NCBI GenBank assembly: GCA_902574225.1
Contig: CACGMO010000017.1
Location: forward strand, 1-46,956
Direction: 5' to 3'
DNA: 46,956 nucleotides
From: an uncultured Alphaproteobacteria bacterium
Lineage (GTDB): Bacteria > Pseudomonadota > Alphaproteobacteria > Rhodobacterales > Rhodobacteraceae
Shown here: positions 27,459 through 38,874 of the stretch, one piece after another
Layout of the letters: the number at the start of each line of letters is the position of its first letter
Numbering within the stretch: position 1 is the stretch's first letter
Program-made: the position numbers and the translations under genes
The notes under the pieces: generated by a model
The model's database searches: none
What the model saw: only the letters and a program-made list of their open reading frames with translations
What the model was told of the DNA's origin: nothing

Positions 27459-29576
27459 ATGTCTAGAGAATATACTTTAAATCTTTACAGAAACTTCGGT
27501 ATTATGGCTCATATCGATGCTGGTAAGACCACATGTACAGAAAGGATACTTTATTACACTGGAAAGTCTCACAAGATCGGAGAAGTACATGACGGGGCTG
27601 CGACAATGGATTGGATGGAGCAGGAACAAGAAAGAGGGATAACGATTACCTCAGCCGCTACTACAACATTTTGGGAGAGAACAGAAGATGGTGAAAAGCC
27701 ACTTTCTCCGAAACACCGGTTCAATATAATTGATACGCCGGGACACGTTGATTTTACTATAGAGGTTGAAAGATCACTCGCTGTTTTGGATGGAGCAGTT
27801 TGTGTATTGGATGCAAATGCTGGTGTGGAGCCTCAGACGGAGACCGTATGGAGACAGGCTGACAGATACAAAGTTCCACGTATTGTTTTCGTAAACAAGA
27901 TGGACAAAATTGGGGCTGACTATTTTCAGTGTGTGAAAATGATTAAAGATCGAACAGGAGCGATTCCATGTCCGATACAACTGCCTATTGGTTCAGAAAC
28001 TAACCTCGAGGGAGTAATTGACCTAGTGACGATGAAGGAATGGACTTGGGCTGGAGAAGATCTAGGAGCAAGCTGGACTTGTCAAGATATTAGACCTGAC
28101 CTAATCGAAACTGCTGAAAAGTACAGGGGAGAGATGATTGAAATAGCGGTAGAGATGGATGACATGGTAATGGAAAAATACCTTGAGGGAGAAGAACCAG
28201 ATGAACTGACCCTAAGAGATCTTTTGCGAAAGGGTACCCTCAGCATGGCTTTTGTGCCCGTCCTTTGTGGATCAGCCTTTAAGAACAAGGGAGTGCAGCC
28301 TTTATTAAATGCAGTTATTGATTATCTACCAGGCCCTTTAGACGTACCTGCATACATGGGATTTAAGCCAGGTGACGAAAGCGAGGTGAGAGATATAGAG
28401 AGATCAGCAGACGACAGTCAACCTTTCTCTGGGCTAGCATTTAAGATAATGAATGATCCATTTGTTGGGTCACTAACCTTCACACGGATATATTCAGGAG
28501 TTATAAAAAAAGGAGATAGCTTTTTAAACTCTACCAAGGGTAAAAAAGAGCGCGTTGGGCGAATGATGATGATGCACTCCAATAACAGAGAAGAGATTGA
28601 TGAAGCCTATGCTGGAGACATAATTGCCTTAGCGGGCCTGAAAGACACAACAACAGGAGACACTATATGCGACACAGTTAAACCGGTTGTTTTGGAAACC
28701 ATGACATTTCCTGACCCTGTGATCGAAATTGCAGTTGAACCAAAAACTAAGAATGACCAAGAGAAAATGTCCGCCGGATTGCAGAGATTGGCCGCAGAAG
28801 ATCCATCTTTCAGAGTTGAAACGGATCTAGAGTCCGGGCAGACGATAATGAAAGGCATGGGTGAACTACATTTAGATATTTTAGTTGATAGGCTAAAGAG
28901 AGAGTTCAAAGTAGAGGCCAATATAGGTGCGCCACAGGTTGCTTATAGAGAGACAGTTAGTAATGAAGCTGAAATTGATTACACGCATAAAAAGCAGTCT
29001 GGCGGAGCTGGTCAGTTCGCAAGGGTAAAGTTAATCATTTCTCCAACTGATCCTGGAGAAGGTTATTCGTTTGAAAGTAAAATAGTAGGAGGGGCAGTGC
29101 CTAAGGAGTATATACCTGGGGTAGAAAAAGGGATCCAATCTGTAATGGATAGTGGGCCATTGGCAGGGTTTCCCGTTATCGACTTCAAGGTAGCTTTGAT
29201 TGATGGTGCTCAACATGATGTCGACTCAAGTGTACTAGCATTCGAGATTGCTTCTAGAGCGGCCATGAGGGATGGATTGAAAAAGGCAGGAGCAAAGCTG
29301 CTAGAACCGATAATGAAAGTTGAAGTAGTTACGCCTGATGAGTATACCGGTAATATTATTGGTGATCTAACATCTCGTCGTGGAATGGTTACTGGACAGG
29401 AAACTAGAGGAAATGCAATAGTAGTAAATGCACTCGTGCCACTCGCTAATATGTTTGGTTACATCAATAATTTAAGATCAATGTCGTCAGGACGGGCTCA
29501 ATTTACAATGATTTTTGAGAAATATGAGGCTGTACCATCAAATATTTCTGAAGAAATACAAGCCAAATTTGCTTGA
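27459..29576 (+). CDS. fusA: Elongation factor G
   Basis: GTPase that drives ribosomal translocation. The 705-residue protein has G1 AHIDAGKT (17-24), G3 DTPGHVDF (92-99) and G4 NKMD (146-149), then domains II-V, including the domain IV region VAYRETV and the C-terminal [14 protein letters not shown]. Full length with a normal start. It lies between rpsG and tuf, the standard str operon order. Confidence 0.99.
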   Translation: MSREYTLNLYRNFGIMAHIDAGKTTCTERILYYTGKSHKIGEVHDGAATMDWMEQEQERGITITSAATTTFWERTEDGEKPLSPKHRFNIIDTPGHVDFTIEVERSLAVLDGAVCVLDANAGVEPQTETVWRQADRYKVPRIVFVNKMDKIGADYFQCVKMIKDRTGAIPCPIQLPIGSETNLEGVIDLVTMKEWTWAGEDLGASWTCQDIRPDLIETAEKYRGEMIEIAVEMDDMVMEKYLEGEEPDELTLRDLLRKGTLSMAFVPVLCGSAFKNKGVQPLLNAVIDYLPGPLDVPAYMGFKPGDESEVRDIERSADDSQPFSGLAFKIMNDPFVGSLTFTRIYSGVIKKGDSFLNSTKGKKERVGRMMMMHSNNREEIDEAYAGDIIALAGLKDTTTGDTICDTVKPVVLETMTFPDPVIEIAVEPKTKNDQEKMSAGLQRLAAEDPSFRVETDLESGQTIMKGMGELHLDILVDRLKREFKVEANIGAPQVAYRETVSNEAEIDYTHKKQSGGAGQFARVKLIISPTDPGEGYSFESKIVGGAVPKEYIPGVEKGIQSVMDSGPLAGFPVIDFKVALIDGAQHDVDSSVLAFEIASRAAMRDGLKKAGAKLLEPIMKVEVVTPDEYTGNIIGDLTSRRGMVTGQETRGNAIVVNALVPLANMFGYINNLRSMSSGRAQFTMIFEKYEAVPSNISEEIQAKFA

Positions 29577-29610
29577 GTAAAAAAGGAATTCTAGAGAAGA
29601 GGAGAAAAAA

Positions 29611-30786
29611 ATGGCAAAAGAAAAATTCGAACGAAATAAACCCCACGTCAACGTCGGAACCATTGGGCATGTTGACCACGGAAAAACTACTCTAACAGCA
29701 GCAATAACGAAGCAGTTTGGTGACTTTAGAGCATACGATCAAATCGATAATGCTCCTGAGGAAAAAGCTAGGGGAATAACTATCTCGACCGCTCATGTAG
29801 AATACGAGACAGATGCGAGGCATTATGCACATGTAGATTGCCCTGGCCATGCTGATTATGTAAAGAATATGATCACTGGAGCCGCACAAATGGACGGAGC
29901 CATTTTAGTTGTCAATGCAGCTGATGGTCCAATGCCCCAAACAAGAGAGCACATTTTGCTGGCAAGACAAGTTGGTGTTCCAGCACTGGTTGTTTTCTTG
30001 AACAAAGTTGATCAGGTAGATGATCCTGAATTATTAGAACTAGTCGAAATGGAAGTGAGAGAACTACTTTCATCTTACGAGTTCCCGGGAGATGATATTC
30101 CCATAATTTCTGGCTCAGCTTTAGCTGCTCTGGAAGATAGGGATGAAGAGATCGGTGCTAAGAAGATAGCTGAACTTATGAAAGCGGTAGATGACTCTAT
30201 ACCTACGCCTGATAGGCCTATTGATCAGCCATTTCTTATGCCTATCGAAGATGTATTTTCGATTTCAGGTCGGGGAACCGTTGTAACAGGGCGTGTAGAG
30301 CGTGGCGTGATTAACAATGGAGATGAAATTGAGATAGTAGGTATTAGGGAAACTTCTAAAACAGTGTGCACTGGTGTTGAGATGTTTAGAAAATTGCTTG
30401 ACAGAGGCGAAGCAGGCGACAACATCGGCGCTCTACTGAGAGGTACCGAGCGCGATGGCGTTGAACGTGGACAATGTCTTGTTAAACCAGGATCTGTTAC
30501 TCCTCACACTAAGTTTGAAGCAGAGGCTTATATTCTTACAAAAGATGAAGGAGGTAGACATACTCCGTTCTTCGGTAATTACAGACCGCAATTTTACTTC
30601 CGAACTACAGATGTTACAGGAACTGTTCAACTTCCTTCTGGAACAGAGATGGTCATGCCTGGAGATAACCTTAAGTTCGAAGTTGAACTGATCGCTCCAA
30701 TAGCTATGGAGGAGAAATTGAGATTCGCGATCAGAGAAGGTGGTAGGACAGTTGGTGCCGGTGTTGTATCTAAGATAATAAAATAA
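29611..30786 (+). CDS. tuf: Elongation factor Tu
   Basis: GTPase that brings aminoacyl-tRNA to the ribosome. The 391-residue protein has GHVDHGKT (19-26), DCPGHADY (76-83) and NKVD (131-134), with the usual domains II and III ([21 protein letters not shown]). AAGAGGAG precedes the ATG, one of the stronger ribosome-binding sites here. It is 11 bases from rpsJ, so str and S10 genes are probably on one transcript. Whether a second tuf copy exists elsewhere cannot be told. Confidence 0.99.
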   Translation: MAKEKFERNKPHVNVGTIGHVDHGKTTLTAAITKQFGDFRAYDQIDNAPEEKARGITISTAHVEYETDARHYAHVDCPGHADYVKNMITGAAQMDGAILVVNAADGPMPQTREHILLARQVGVPALVVFLNKVDQVDDPELLELVEMEVRELLSSYEFPGDDIPIISGSALAALEDRDEEIGAKKIAELMKAVDDSIPTPDRPIDQPFLMPIEDVFSISGRGTVVTGRVERGVINNGDEIEIVGIRETSKTVCTGVEMFRKLLDRGEAGDNIGALLRGTERDGVERGQCLVKPGSVTPHTKFEAEAYILTKDEGGRHTPFFGNYRPQFYFRTTDVTGTVQLPSGTEMVMPGDNLKFEVELIAPIAMEEKLRFAIREGGRTVGAGVVSKIIK

Positions 30787-30797
30787 GAGAAGGTAAG

Positions 30798-31106
30798 ATG
30801 CAAAACCAAAGTATACGAATAAGGTTAAAGGCGTTTGACTACAGAGTGCTAGATACCAGCACTCAGGAGATTGTGTCAACGGCAAAACGCACCGGTGCGC
30901 AAGTACGAGGTCCCATACCCTTGCCCAACAAAATAGAGAGGTATACTGTTCTTAGAAGTCCACATGTAGACAAAAAAAGTAGGGAGCAATTTGAGATGCG
31001 AACACACAAACGACTTTTAGATATTGTGGATCCCACCCCGCAGACTGTTGATGCTCTTATGAAGCTTGACCTTGCAGCAGGCGTCGACGTAGAAATAAAA
31101 CTTTGA
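30798..31106 (+). CDS. rpsJ: 30S ribosomal protein S10
   Basis: Small head protein, also the NusE partner in antitermination and a binding site for NusG. The 102-residue sequence starts [18 protein letters not shown] and contains [20 protein letters not shown], both diagnostic. First gene of the S10 cluster. It follows tuf so closely (11 bases) that no separate S10 promoter or leader fits between them. Confidence 0.98.
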   Translation: MQNQSIRIRLKAFDYRVLDTSTQEIVSTAKRTGAQVRGPIPLPNKIERYTVLRSPHVDKKSREQFEMRTHKRLLDIVDPTPQTVDALMKLDLAAGVDVEIKL

Positions 31107-31129
31107 AGTAAAGAAGGAGCAACAAACGT

Positions 31130-31906
31130 ATGCGTACGGGCGTTATCGCAAAGAAAATAGGAATGTCTCGGATTTTCAATGAAGATGGGAGACAAGTCCC
31201 TGTAACGGTTCTTCTTTTAGATGATCTAAAGGTTGTTGCTAGACGAACCATGGAAAAGGATGGTTATACAGCTGTTCAATTAGGATCGGGATTGGCTAAA
31301 GCAAAAAATGTTAGCAAACCTATGAGGAGCTATTTTGCAGCCTCAAAAGTTGAGGTGAAGAGAGTGCTAAAGGAATTTAGAGTATCAAGCGAGAACCTTA
31401 TAGAGGTCGGCTCACAAATCACCGCAAACCATTATGTTGAGGGCCAATTCGTTGATGTGTCTGGTATTTCTATAGGTAAGGGATTTGCTGGTGCGATGAA
31501 AAGACATAATTTTGGAGGTCTTAGAGCCAGTCATGGCGTTTCAATTTCGCATAGATCCCATGGTTCAACCGGCCAGTGTCAAGATCCGGGAAGGGTATTC
31601 AAGGGAAAAAAAATGGCAGGGCATATGGGGTCGAGAAAGGTTACGACACAGAATTTAGAGGTTGTGAGTACCGACGAGGAAGCTGGATTAATATTAGTTA
31701 GGGGCGCTGTACCTGGTGCTAAAGGGGGCTGGGTAACCATATCCGATGCAGTAAAAAAACCTGTAAATAAGGATGTGCCCATACCTGCGGCTATTAAGGA
31801 TGCAGTTAAAGAAAAAAATGGAGCGGACGTAGAAAACGAAGCTGTAGTTAATGCAACGGTAAATGAGAATCCGGTTGAAGAGAAGGTAAAAGATGATGAA
31901 AGCTGA
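31130..31906 (+). CDS. rplC: 50S ribosomal protein L3
   Basis: Early-assembly protein near the peptidyl transferase centre. At 258 residues it has the core [40 protein letters not shown] and [14 protein letters not shown], with a C-terminal extension of about 40 residues after the usual end ([12 protein letters not shown], then an acidic, low-complexity tail). L3 proteins of Rhodobacterales carry a similar extension, as I recall. Its 3' end overlaps rplD by 14 bases. AAGAAGGAG precedes the ATG. Confidence 0.97.
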   Translation: MRTGVIAKKIGMSRIFNEDGRQVPVTVLLLDDLKVVARRTMEKDGYTAVQLGSGLAKAKNVSKPMRSYFAASKVEVKRVLKEFRVSSENLIEVGSQITANHYVEGQFVDVSGISIGKGFAGAMKRHNFGGLRASHGVSISHRSHGSTGQCQDPGRVFKGKKMAGHMGSRKVTTQNLEVVSTDEEAGLILVRGAVPGAKGGWVTISDAVKKPVNKDVPIPAAIKDAVKEKNGADVENEAVVNATVNENPVEEKVKDDES

Positions 31907-32516
31907 GCTACTTAACATTGATACAGGTAAGGCAAAGGCGGTGATGGTGTCAGATGAAATTTTCTCTCTAGAGCCAAGGAAAGATATTCTTAATAGGGTT
32001 GTGAAGTGGCAACTAGCGCATAGACAACAGGGAAGTCATTCAGTTAAAACAAGGTCTGAGGGCAGTTATTCAAAATCAAAGATTTATAGGCAAAAAGGTA
32101 CTGGTGGAGCTAGGCATGGTGACAGAAACGCCCCAATTTTTAGAAAAGGAGGGGTATACAAAGGGCCTAAGCCAAGAAGTCACAGCCACGATCTTAACAA
32201 GAAGTTTAGAAAGCTAGGAATAAAGCATGCTCTATCAAGTAAAGTGTCCTTAGGAAAGGTAATATTCGTTGATGAAATAAGGACCAATTTTGAAAAAACA
32301 AAAGATTTAGTCAAAATTTTCGATAAGTATGGTTGGCAGAACCTTTTGATCATAGACGATCAAGAAAAGGCTAAAGGTTTGGCAAAGTTCACTAAGAGGC
32401 TCACAAATAGGGACGTTTTAAGTGTAAATGGAATAAATGTTTACGATATTCTGAGGAAAGATCAATTATTAATAACCTCAGCAGCACTAAAGCAATTGGA
32501 GGAAAAGCTTCAATGA
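31893..32516 (+). CDS. rplD: 50S ribosomal protein L4
   Basis: Lines the exit tunnel with an extended loop; in gammaproteobacteria it also represses the S10 operon. The 207-residue protein has [20 protein letters not shown], the tunnel loop around [19 protein letters not shown], and the [11 protein letters not shown] segment. Two consecutive ATG codons open the frame (31893 and 31896); either fits AAGG at 31883-31886. It overlaps rplC by 14 bases and rplW by four. Confidence 0.97.
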   Translation: MMKAELLNIDTGKAKAVMVSDEIFSLEPRKDILNRVVKWQLAHRQQGSHSVKTRSEGSYSKSKIYRQKGTGGARHGDRNAPIFRKGGVYKGPKPRSHSHDLNKKFRKLGIKHALSSKVSLGKVIFVDEIRTNFEKTKDLVKIFDKYGWQNLLIIDDQEKAKGLAKFTKRLTNRDVLSVNGINVYDILRKDQLLITSAALKQLEEKLQ

Positions 32517-32800
32517 AAAGCAACTATGATATAATCCGTCGTCCTATAATAACTGAAAAGGCAACATTAGCGTCCGAGGTAGGTGGAGTAGTATTTGAAG
32601 TTGCTATGAAATCAAATAAAACTGAGATAAAACAGGCAATTGAGGAACTTTTCAAAGTAAAGGTTAAGGCGGTGAATACGAGCATAACAAAAGGCAAGAG
32701 AAAACGCTTTCGTGGTCAACTAGGAAAGCAGAGAGATATAAAACGAGCATATGTGATGCTTGAAGAAGGTAACACAATAGATGTTACTTCCGGTCTTTAA
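32513..32800 (+). CDS. rplW: 50S ribosomal protein L23
   Basis: Protein at the tunnel exit that docks trigger factor and SRP. It has 95 residues with [14 protein letters not shown] at the start and [21 protein letters not shown] in the typical fold (given here as [11 protein letters not shown] and [10 protein letters not shown]). The ATGA overlap with rplD suggests translational coupling. Confidence 0.97.
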   Translation: MKSNYDIIRRPIITEKATLASEVGGVVFEVAMKSNKTEIKQAIEELFKVKVKAVNTSITKGKRKRFRGQLGKQRDIKRAYVMLEEGNTIDVTSGL

Positions 32801-32821
32801 GTTGGTATCGAGGTAGGAAAG

Positions 32822-33664
32822 ATGGCGCTAAAGAATTATAAACCAACATCACCTGGGCAAAGAGGTCTTGTGTTAATCGATAAATCAGGATTGTGGAAAG
32901 GAAAGCCTGAAAAAACACTTACCAGAGGTTTAACAAAGAAGGGTGGACGTAATAATTTAGGACGGATCACAGTTAGGCATCAAGGAGGTGGCGCAAAAAG
33001 GTTATATAGGGAAATAGACTTCAAACGCTCGAAAACTGGTATTACCGCAACTGTAGAAAGAATTGAATACGATCCAAATCGATCTGCCTTCATTGCCTTA
33101 ATTGTTTATGAGGATAAACAGAAATCTTATATTTTGGCCCCTCAGAGGCTTAAAGCCGGTGATACCGTAGTATCTGCAGAAAAAGCCGATGTTAAGCCGG
33201 GGAATGCTATGCCCTTTTCAAGTATGCCAGTGGGAACGATAGTCCACAACATAGAATTTAAGCAAGGTAAAGGTGGACAAATTGCAAGATCTGCTGGTGC
33301 TTATGCGCAATTTATTGGTAGAGATGGAGGCTATGCTCAATTGCGATTGTCATCGGGAGAGGTAAGAGTTGTTAGGCAAGAGTGCAGAGCTACAGTTGGA
33401 GCGGTTTCTAATCCAGATAATTCTAACCAAAATCTTGGAAAAGCTGGTAGGTCAAGATATTTAGGGAGAAGGCCATCTGTGCGCGGCGTTGTAATGAACC
33501 CAATTGATCACCCTCACGGTGGAGGAGAGGGTAGAACATCGGGCGGAAGACACCCTGTTACGCCTTGGGGAAAGCCCACAAAAGGAGCTAAGACTCGGTC
33601 AAACAAGGATACCGATAAATACATCATACGTTCACGACATTTAAAGAAGAAAGGAAGAAGGTAA
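32822..33664 (+). CDS. rplB: 50S ribosomal protein L2
   Basis: Core 23S rRNA-binding protein needed for peptidyl transferase activity and subunit joining. The 280-residue protein has [20 protein letters not shown] at the start, [19 protein letters not shown], and the universally conserved [15 protein letters not shown] containing the catalytic-centre histidine. rpsS begins one base after the stop codon. Confidence 0.98.
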   Translation: MALKNYKPTSPGQRGLVLIDKSGLWKGKPEKTLTRGLTKKGGRNNLGRITVRHQGGGAKRLYREIDFKRSKTGITATVERIEYDPNRSAFIALIVYEDKQKSYILAPQRLKAGDTVVSAEKADVKPGNAMPFSSMPVGTIVHNIEFKQGKGGQIARSAGAYAQFIGRDGGYAQLRLSSGEVRVVRQECRATVGAVSNPDNSNQNLGKAGRSRYLGRRPSVRGVVMNPIDHPHGGGEGRTSGGRHPVTPWGKPTKGAKTRSNKDTDKYIIRSRHLKKKGRR

Positions 33665-33665
33665 C

Positions 33666-33944
33666 ATGGCTAGATCTGCTTGGAAAGGACCATTTGTTGA
33701 TTCCCATCTTCTAAAAAAAGCTGAGCTCGTTAGAGAAAAAGGTAGTAAAGAGGTAATAAAGACTTGGTCTCGTAGATCAACGATATTGCCGCAGTTCGTA
33801 GGATTAACATTTGGTGTTTATAATGGACGTAAGCACATACCAGTGATGGTTTCTGAGGAGATGATAGGGCAAAAATTGGGTGAGTATAGCCCAACTCGAA
33901 CTTATTATGGTCATGCGGCCGATAAAAAAGCTAAGAGGAAATAA
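33666..33944 (+). CDS. rpsS: 30S ribosomal protein S19
   Basis: Head protein forming a complex with S13 and contacting 23S rRNA in bridge B1a. It has 92 residues: [19 protein letters not shown] at the start and [20 protein letters not shown] in the middle. It begins one base after rplB and ends four bases before rplV. Confidence 0.98.
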   Translation: MARSAWKGPFVDSHLLKKAELVREKGSKEVIKTWSRRSTILPQFVGLTFGVYNGRKHIPVMVSEEMIGQKLGEYSPTRTYYGHAADKKAKRK

Positions 33945-33948
33945 ATCG

Positions 33949-34329
33949 ATGTCAAAGGAAAAGAATGGTCGCAGAGTTGCAGATAACGAAGCTATGGCAA
34001 AGCTAAGAATGATCAAGACGAGTCCACAAAAACTCAACTTAGTTGCTCAGCTTATAAGAAATAAGCCTGTAGCAAAAGCGTTATCTGACCTAAGATTTTC
34101 AAAGAAGCGCGTAGCAAAAGAGGTGTCAACTTGTCTACAAAGCGCAATAGCAAATGCAGAAAATAATCACGGACTTGATGTGGATGAACTCTTTGTTCAA
34201 AGTGCATATGTTGGAAAGAACATGGTGCTAAAAAGAGGAAGGCCACGCGCAAGAGGTCGTTACGGAAGAATACTTAAGCCTTTCAGCCAAATAACAATAG
34301 TAGTTAGACAGAATAAAGAAGAGGAATAA
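33949..34329 (+). CDS. rplV: 50S ribosomal protein L22
   Basis: Exit-tunnel protein whose beta-hairpin lines the macrolide site. The frame is open from 33880 inside rpsS, but the ATG at 33949, after AGAGGA (33934-33939), gives 126 residues with the family N-terminal region ([20 protein letters not shown]). The hairpin [17 protein letters not shown] is intact. The upstream 23 residues would duplicate rpsS coding sequence and are rejected. Confidence 0.96.
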   Translation: MSKEKNGRRVADNEAMAKLRMIKTSPQKLNLVAQLIRNKPVAKALSDLRFSKKRVAKEVSTCLQSAIANAENNHGLDVDELFVQSAYVGKNMVLKRGRPRARGRYGRILKPFSQITIVVRQNKEEE

Positions 34330-34334
34330 AACCC

Positions 34335-35060
34335 ATGGGACAGAAAATAAATCCTATAGGATTAAGACTTCAGGTAAATAGAACGTGGGAGAGCGTTTGG
34401 TTTGCTGGGAGACGTGAATTTGGTGAACTGCTGCATCAAGATTTGGAAATTCGTAAATACGTTAAAGTTAATTGTTCTCAAGCGGGTATCAGTAGAGTAG
34501 TTATCGAAAGGCCACACAAAAAATGTAGAGTTACAATACACGCTGCAAGACCAGGCGTGATAATAGGTAAAAAAGGTTCCGATATTGAAACTCTGAGAAA
34601 GGCCCTCTCGAAACTGACTGGTAGTGAGTTATTATTAAATGTTTTGGAAGTAAGAAAGCCAGAAACCGACGCCGCGCTTGTGGCTGAAAGTATCGCTCAG
34701 CAGTTGGAAAGAAGAGTATCTTTTAGGAGAGCGATGAAGAGAGCAGTACAAAATGCTATGCGTATGGGTGCATTAGGCATAAGAGTTGACATATCAGGCC
34801 GTTTAGGGGGTGCAGAGATAGCCAGAACTGAATGGTATTCTGAGGGTAGAGTACCACGACATACACTCCGAGCCGATATAGATTACTGTGTTGCTGAAAG
34901 CAGTACAGCTTACGGTATAATAGGTGTAAAAGTATGGATTTTTAAGGGTGACATCATGGAGCATGATCCATCTGCCAGAGATAGAAGGTTGAGTGAATTA
35001 AAAGAGAGTCCATCTAGAGCCCAAAAAAGTACAACTATGCCTCAGGAAAGAGCAAATTAA
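34335..35060 (+). CDS. rpsC: 30S ribosomal protein S3
   Basis: Head protein at the mRNA entry channel with helicase-related roles. It has 241 residues: [20 protein letters not shown] at the start, the KH domain loop [10 protein letters not shown], and the C-terminal [20 protein letters not shown]. The C-terminal tail (after about 215) is charged and probably flexible. It is two bases from rplP. Confidence 0.98.
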   Translation: MGQKINPIGLRLQVNRTWESVWFAGRREFGELLHQDLEIRKYVKVNCSQAGISRVVIERPHKKCRVTIHAARPGVIIGKKGSDIETLRKALSKLTGSELLLNVLEVRKPETDAALVAESIAQQLERRVSFRRAMKRAVQNAMRMGALGIRVDISGRLGGAEIARTEWYSEGRVPRHTLRADIDYCVAESSTAYGIIGVKVWIFKGDIMEHDPSARDRRLSELKESPSRAQKSTTMPQERAN

Positions 35061-35062
35061 AA

Positions 35063-35476
35063 ATGTTACAACCAAAAAAAACTAAGTTTCGGAAACAGCA
35101 TAAAGGTCGCATACATGGAGTAGCGAAAGGTGGGTACTCCGTTAACTTTGGTAACTATGCATTGAAAGCAACAGAGCCAGAAAGAATTACGGCAAGACAA
35201 ATTGAGGCAGCTCGTAGGGCTCTAACACGGCATATGAAAAGACAGGGTAGAGTTTGGATAAGAATTTTTCCTGATGTACCAGTAACCGCAAAGCCTATAG
35301 AGGTAAGAATGGGTAAAGGTAAAGGTTCAGTTGATCGCTGGGTGGCGAAGGTTAAGCCAGGCAGAATTATGTTTGAGGTTGATGGCGTATCCGAGTTAAT
35401 AGCAAAGGAAGGCCTGCGGCTGGCAGCAATGAAGCTTCCCGTCAAGTGTAGATTTGTTGTTAGGCAGGATTGGTAG
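35063..35476 (+). CDS. rplP: 50S ribosomal protein L16
   Basis: Contacts the A-site tRNA elbow and 5S rRNA region. The 137-residue protein starts [18 protein letters not shown] and has [20 protein letters not shown], where the arginine near residue 81 is the hydroxylation site in E. coli. It ends with the usual [11 protein letters not shown]. rpmC follows after 26 bases. Confidence 0.98.
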   Translation: MLQPKKTKFRKQHKGRIHGVAKGGYSVNFGNYALKATEPERITARQIEAARRALTRHMKRQGRVWIRIFPDVPVTAKPIEVRMGKGKGSVDRWVAKVKPGRIMFEVDGVSELIAKEGLRLAAMKLPVKCRFVVRQDW

Positions 35477-35502
35477 CATTTTGAAGAGGTTATAAAGAGA
35501 CA

Positions 35503-35697
35503 ATGAAAATTAAAGATATAAGGGATAAAAGTACCGAGGAGCTAGAGGGAGAGCTTGAAAAGCTGAAAAAGGAATCATTCAATCTTAGGTTCCAAAAAGC
35601 AGGTGGGCAGCTTGAAAACACAGCTAGGGTTCGATTTGTTAGGCGAACAATAGCTAGAATATTAACGGTCCTTAATTCAAAAGTTGAGAAAGTATAG
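35503..35697 (+). CDS. rpmC: 50S ribosomal protein L29
   Basis: Small helical protein near the tunnel exit, next to L23. It has 64 residues, starting [20 protein letters not shown] and containing [19 protein letters not shown]. This is the expected length. It lies between rplP and rpsQ; the antisense frame across this interval is a shadow. Confidence 0.96.
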   Translation: MKIKDIRDKSTEELEGELEKLKKESFNLRFQKAGGQLENTARVRFVRRTIARILTVLNSKVEKV

Positions 35698-35709
35698 TCG
35701 GAGATTTTG

Positions 35710-35937
35710 ATGCCAAAAAGAGTATTGCAAGGAACAGTAGTTAGCACGTTAAACCAAAATACGTTAACGGTTTCAGTTGAGAGAAGATTTAAACACCCAG
35801 TGCTTAAAAAAACGATTAGAAGATCAAAAAAGTATAGGGCACACGGTGATAACAACTCTTACAAATCCGGAGACATAGTAAAGATACGAGAAACGGTACC
35901 TATTTCCAAAACGAAGCGATGGGAAGTTGTAGAGTAA
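35710..35937 (+). CDS. rpsQ: 30S ribosomal protein S17
   Basis: OB-fold protein binding the 5' domain of 16S rRNA. It has 75 residues: [20 protein letters not shown] and [20 protein letters not shown] are diagnostic. A TTG three bases earlier (35707) is in frame, but the ATG at 35710 sits six bases after GGAG and gives the family start MPKR. A 58-base gap follows before rplN, the longest inside this ribosomal protein run. Confidence 0.95.
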   Translation: MPKRVLQGTVVSTLNQNTLTVSVERRFKHPVLKKTIRRSKKYRAHGDNNSYKSGDIVKIRETVPISKTKRWEVVE

Positions 35938-35995
35938 AAATTCAAAGTATAAATCGAAACCAAGGTAAATTTAACCTAAAGGTCGGGAGAAAAAA

Positions 35996-36364
35996 ATGAT
36001 ACAAATGCAGAGCAACCTCGACGTTGCCGATAACTCAGGGGCGAAGAGGGTCCAGTGCATAAAAGTATTGGGTGGTGCTAAGAGAAAGTACGCTTCGGTT
36101 GGAGATGTCATAGTCGTTACTATAAAAGAAGCTATACCAAGAGGTAAAGTAAAGAAAGGTGAAGTGAGAAGAGCTGTCATAGTCAGAACTTCAAAACAAA
36201 TTCATAGACAAGATGGGAGTTCGATTAAGTTCGATACTAATGCTGCAGTACTATTGAGCAATTCAGGTGAGCCAATTGGAACAAGAATATTTGGGCCTGT
36301 CGTGAGGGAACTTCGATTGAAGAAGTTTATGAAAATCGTATCATTAGCTCCGGAGGTTTTATGA
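35996..36364 (+). CDS. rplN: 50S ribosomal protein L14
   Basis: Binds 23S rRNA near the L19/L3 interface and is the docking site of RsfS and bridge B5/B8. The 122-residue protein starts [20 protein letters not shown] and ends [22 protein letters not shown] precedes the ATG. Its TGA stop overlaps the start of rplX. Confidence 0.98.
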   Translation: MIQMQSNLDVADNSGAKRVQCIKVLGGAKRKYASVGDVIVVTIKEAIPRGKVKKGEVRRAVIVRTSKQIHRQDGSSIKFDTNAAVLLSNSGEPIGTRIFGPVVRELRLKKFMKIVSLAPEVL

Positions 36365-36678
36365 TGGCCGCGAGAATAAAAAAAGGTGATACAGTGGTGG
36401 TGCTTGCTGGAAAAGATAAAGGTAAGCGTGGTCAAGTATCTGAAGTACTCACCAAATTAAATAAAGTCGTTGTCGAGGGAGTTAACTCCGTTATTACGCA
36501 TAAAAAGCAAGATAAAGATAGCGCAGGCGGAAGAGTGCCAAAGAACGCCCCAATACATGTATCAAATGTTGCTTTGATTGACCCAAAAAATGATGTTGCA
36601 ACAAGAGTTGGATTTACGGTCAAAGATGGAAAAAAAGTTAGAGTAGCAAAGAACTCAGGGGAGGTAATAGATGGATAA
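36364..36678 (+). CDS. rplX: 50S ribosomal protein L24
   Basis: Assembly-initiator protein with a KOW motif ([20 protein letters not shown]). The frame opens with ATGATG. The second ATG at 36364 is seven bases after GGAGG and gives the family N-terminus MAARIKKGD in 104 residues; the first, at 36361, has only four bases of spacing but would give an ATGA overlap with rplN. Its 3' end overlaps rplE by eight bases. Confidence 0.95.
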   Translation: MAARIKKGDTVVVLAGKDKGKRGQVSEVLTKLNKVVVEGVNSVITHKKQDKDSAGGRVPKNAPIHVSNVALIDPKNDVATRVGFTVKDGKKVRVAKNSGEVIDG

Positions 36679-37222
36679 TTATAAGCCTCGTTTGGAAAAA
36701 CTTTATAACGAGAAACTCAGATCAAGTCTCAAAGAACAATTTAAATATAAAAATGATTTGATGATACCAAAACTAGAAAAAGTAGTATTAAATATGGGAA
36801 TAGGAGAGGCCGTTGCAGATACAAAGAAAGTTAAGTCAGCACACAATGACTTAATGTTGATTGCAGGCCAATTACCTGTATATACAAAGGCAAAAAAATC
36901 TATTGCGGGGTTTAAAGTTAGAGAGGGCATGCAATTAGGTGCAAAAGTTACACTAAGAAGGTCGAGAATGTATGAGTTTATTGATCGTCTGATTAATGTC
37001 GCCATGCCGAGAATAAGAGACTTTAGAGGATTATCGCCAAAAAGCTTTGATGGTAGAGGCAATTACGCACTCGGCATAAAAGAACACATAGTATTTCCAG
37101 AAATCGACTTCGATAAAGTAGACGAGATTTGGGGGCTTGATGTTGTGGTATGTACGACAGCAAGGTCAAATGATGAAGCTAAGTTTTTACTTGGTTTATT
37201 TAATTTTCCTTTTAGAGATTAG
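36671..37222 (+). CDS. rplE: 50S ribosomal protein L5
   Basis: 5S rRNA-binding protein of the central protuberance. The 183-residue protein has [23 protein letters not shown]-binding segments [12 protein letters not shown] and [20 protein letters not shown], and the C-terminal [11 protein letters not shown]. The start lies inside the end of rplX (eight-base overlap), consistent with coupled translation. Confidence 0.98.
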   Translation: MDNYKPRLEKLYNEKLRSSLKEQFKYKNDLMIPKLEKVVLNMGIGEAVADTKKVKSAHNDLMLIAGQLPVYTKAKKSIAGFKVREGMQLGAKVTLRRSRMYEFIDRLINVAMPRIRDFRGLSPKSFDGRGNYALGIKEHIVFPEIDFDKVDEIWGLDVVVCTTARSNDEAKFLLGLFNFPFRD

Positions 37223-37234
37223 GATAGAATAATT

Positions 37235-37540
37235 ATGGCAAAAGTTTCTATGGTGAATAGACAGATTAAGCGTGAGCGTTTAGTTCAAAAGTTTATGAAA
37301 AAGCGAGAAGAATTGAAAAAAATATCGAAAGACTCATCGTTAAGTAATGAAGAGCGCTTTAAGGCAAGGTTAGCACTCGCTAAGTTGCCAAGAAATTCAA
37401 GTCCAACAAGATTACATAATCGGTGTTCAGTCACAGGAAGACCGAAGGGCTATTACAGGAAGCTGAAGATGTCAAGAATAGCTTTGCGAGAGCTTGCTTC
37501 TGCTGGTGAAATCCCAGGTATGATAAAGTCCAGCTGGTAA
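37235..37540 (+). CDS. rpsN: 30S ribosomal protein S14 (zinc-free type)
   Basis: Head protein. The 101-residue long form lacks the zinc-binding CxxC pairs of the short form, so it is zinc-independent. Diagnostic segments are [19 protein letters not shown] and the C-terminal [19 protein letters not shown]-type sequence (here [19 protein letters not shown]) followed by [18 protein letters not shown]. Confidence 0.97.
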   Translation: MAKVSMVNRQIKRERLVQKFMKKREELKKISKDSSLSNEERFKARLALAKLPRNSSPTRLHNRCSVTGRPKGYYRKLKMSRIALRELASAGEIPGMIKSSW

Positions 37541-37552
37541 GGAGAATTCAAA

Positions 37553-37951
37553 ATGACAATGACTGATCCATTAGGGGATATGTTAACTAGAATTAGAAAC
37601 GCTCAAATGAGACGCAAACAATACGTTCTCACACCAAACTCAAAATTGCGAGCGTGGGTTTTAGATGTGTTAAAAAGTGAGGGCTACATCAGGAGTTATG
37701 AAATTGAAAAGCATGTATCAGGAACAGATAATATTAGGGTAGACCTAAAATATTTTGATGGAGAGCCAGTGATAAAAGAGCTCAAGCGTGTGTCTACCCC
37801 AGGTCGAAGGGTGTATTTAGGAGCAGATAACCTTCCAAAAGTTAGACAAGGTTTGGGGGTAGCAATTGTGTCCACCTCTAAAGGTATTATGTCAGATGCA
37901 AAAGCTCGTCAATCCAGAGTGGGTGGCGAAGTTTTATGTACTGTTTTTTAA
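37553..37951 (+). CDS. rpsH: 30S ribosomal protein S8
   Basis: Binds helix 21 of 16S rRNA and, in E. coli, represses the spc operon. The 132-residue protein starts [20 protein letters not shown] and ends with [14 protein letters not shown] and GGEVLCTVF, which are standard. AAGGAG precedes the first ATG. No S8-binding leader is obvious before rplE or elsewhere in the run. Confidence 0.98.
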   Translation: MTMTDPLGDMLTRIRNAQMRRKQYVLTPNSKLRAWVLDVLKSEGYIRSYEIEKHVSGTDNIRVDLKYFDGEPVIKELKRVSTPGRRVYLGADNLPKVRQGLGVAIVSTSKGIMSDAKARQSRVGGEVLCTVF

Positions 37952-37960
37952 GGATAGGCC

Positions 37961-38494
37961 ATGTCAAGGATAGGAAAAAAACCAATTGAAATTCCGAGTG
38001 GAGTTGAAGCTGTACTTAAAGAGGGTACTATAGAGGTCAAAGGTGCTCTTGGTTCAAGACATTTTGATTTTTCAGAAAAACTTAAGGTCGATATCGCTGA
38101 TAATAATATTACAGTAACTCCAAAGAATCTTGAGAAAGAAACGCGCCAGCTTTGGGGTATGTCGAGGTCGCAGATAGCAAATATAGTGCATGGAGTTAAT
38201 GCAGGATTTTCGAAAGAACTTGAAATAAATGGGGTTGGTTATAGGGCAGCCGTCCAGGGTAAGGTTCTTAAATTGTCCTTGGGATATTCTCATGATGTTG
38301 ATTTTGACATTCCAGATGATGTTAAAATAACGTGTGCAAAACCTACTGAAATCAAAGTGGAAGGTATAGATCAGCAGGTTGTGGGTGAAGTGGCAGCAAA
38401 GATACGTGCTTGGAGGGCTCCTGAGCCTTACAAGGGAAAAGGAATACGGTATAAAGGTGAATACATTTTTGCGAAAGAGGGAAAGAAGAAGTAG
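37961..38494 (+). CDS. rplF: 50S ribosomal protein L6
   Basis: Two-domain protein near the sarcin-ricin loop. It has 177 residues: [20 protein letters not shown] at the start, [19 protein letters not shown] at the domain junction, and the C-terminal [29 protein letters not shown] precedes the ATG. rplR follows after nine bases. Confidence 0.98.
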   Translation: MSRIGKKPIEIPSGVEAVLKEGTIEVKGALGSRHFDFSEKLKVDIADNNITVTPKNLEKETRQLWGMSRSQIANIVHGVNAGFSKELEINGVGYRAAVQGKVLKLSLGYSHDVDFDIPDDVKITCAKPTEIKVEGIDQQVVGEVAAKIRAWRAPEPYKGKGIRYKGEYIFAKEGKKK

Positions 38495-38503
38495 GAGCTA
38501 TAA

Positions 38504-38863
38504 ATGACAACACACAAGATAAAATTGTTTAAGAATCGATCTCTCAGGGTCAGAAACAAGTTAAAGAAAACTAGCTACGGTAAATGTAGGCTGTCTATTC
38601 ACAGATCTTCAAAGAACATTTATGCGCAAGTTATAGACGATAGACTAGGAAAAACCTTGGCTTCTGTGTCATCACTAGAAAAGAGCTTAGGAGTAGTTGG
38701 AAAAAATAATATAAAAGTTGCTACAAAAATTGGAAAGGAAATAGCTTCAAGAGCTCTAAAAAAAGGGATTAAGGAAGTGGTATTTGATAGGGGAGGATTC
38801 CTATATCATGGAAAAATTAAGGCGCTAGCAGACGCTGCTAGGGAAAATGGATTAAAACTATAG
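38504..38863 (+). CDS. rplR: 50S ribosomal protein L18
   Basis: 5S rRNA-binding protein. The 119-residue sequence has [40 protein letters not shown], and the C-terminal [22 protein letters not shown], shown here as [11 protein letters not shown] and [10 protein letters not shown]. Expected length and position between rplF and rpsE. Confidence 0.98.
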   Translation: MTTHKIKLFKNRSLRVRNKLKKTSYGKCRLSIHRSSKNIYAQVIDDRLGKTLASVSSLEKSLGVVGKNNIKVATKIGKEIASRALKKGIKEVVFDRGGFLYHGKIKALADAARENGLKL

Positions 38864-38874
38864 GGATAAGAGCT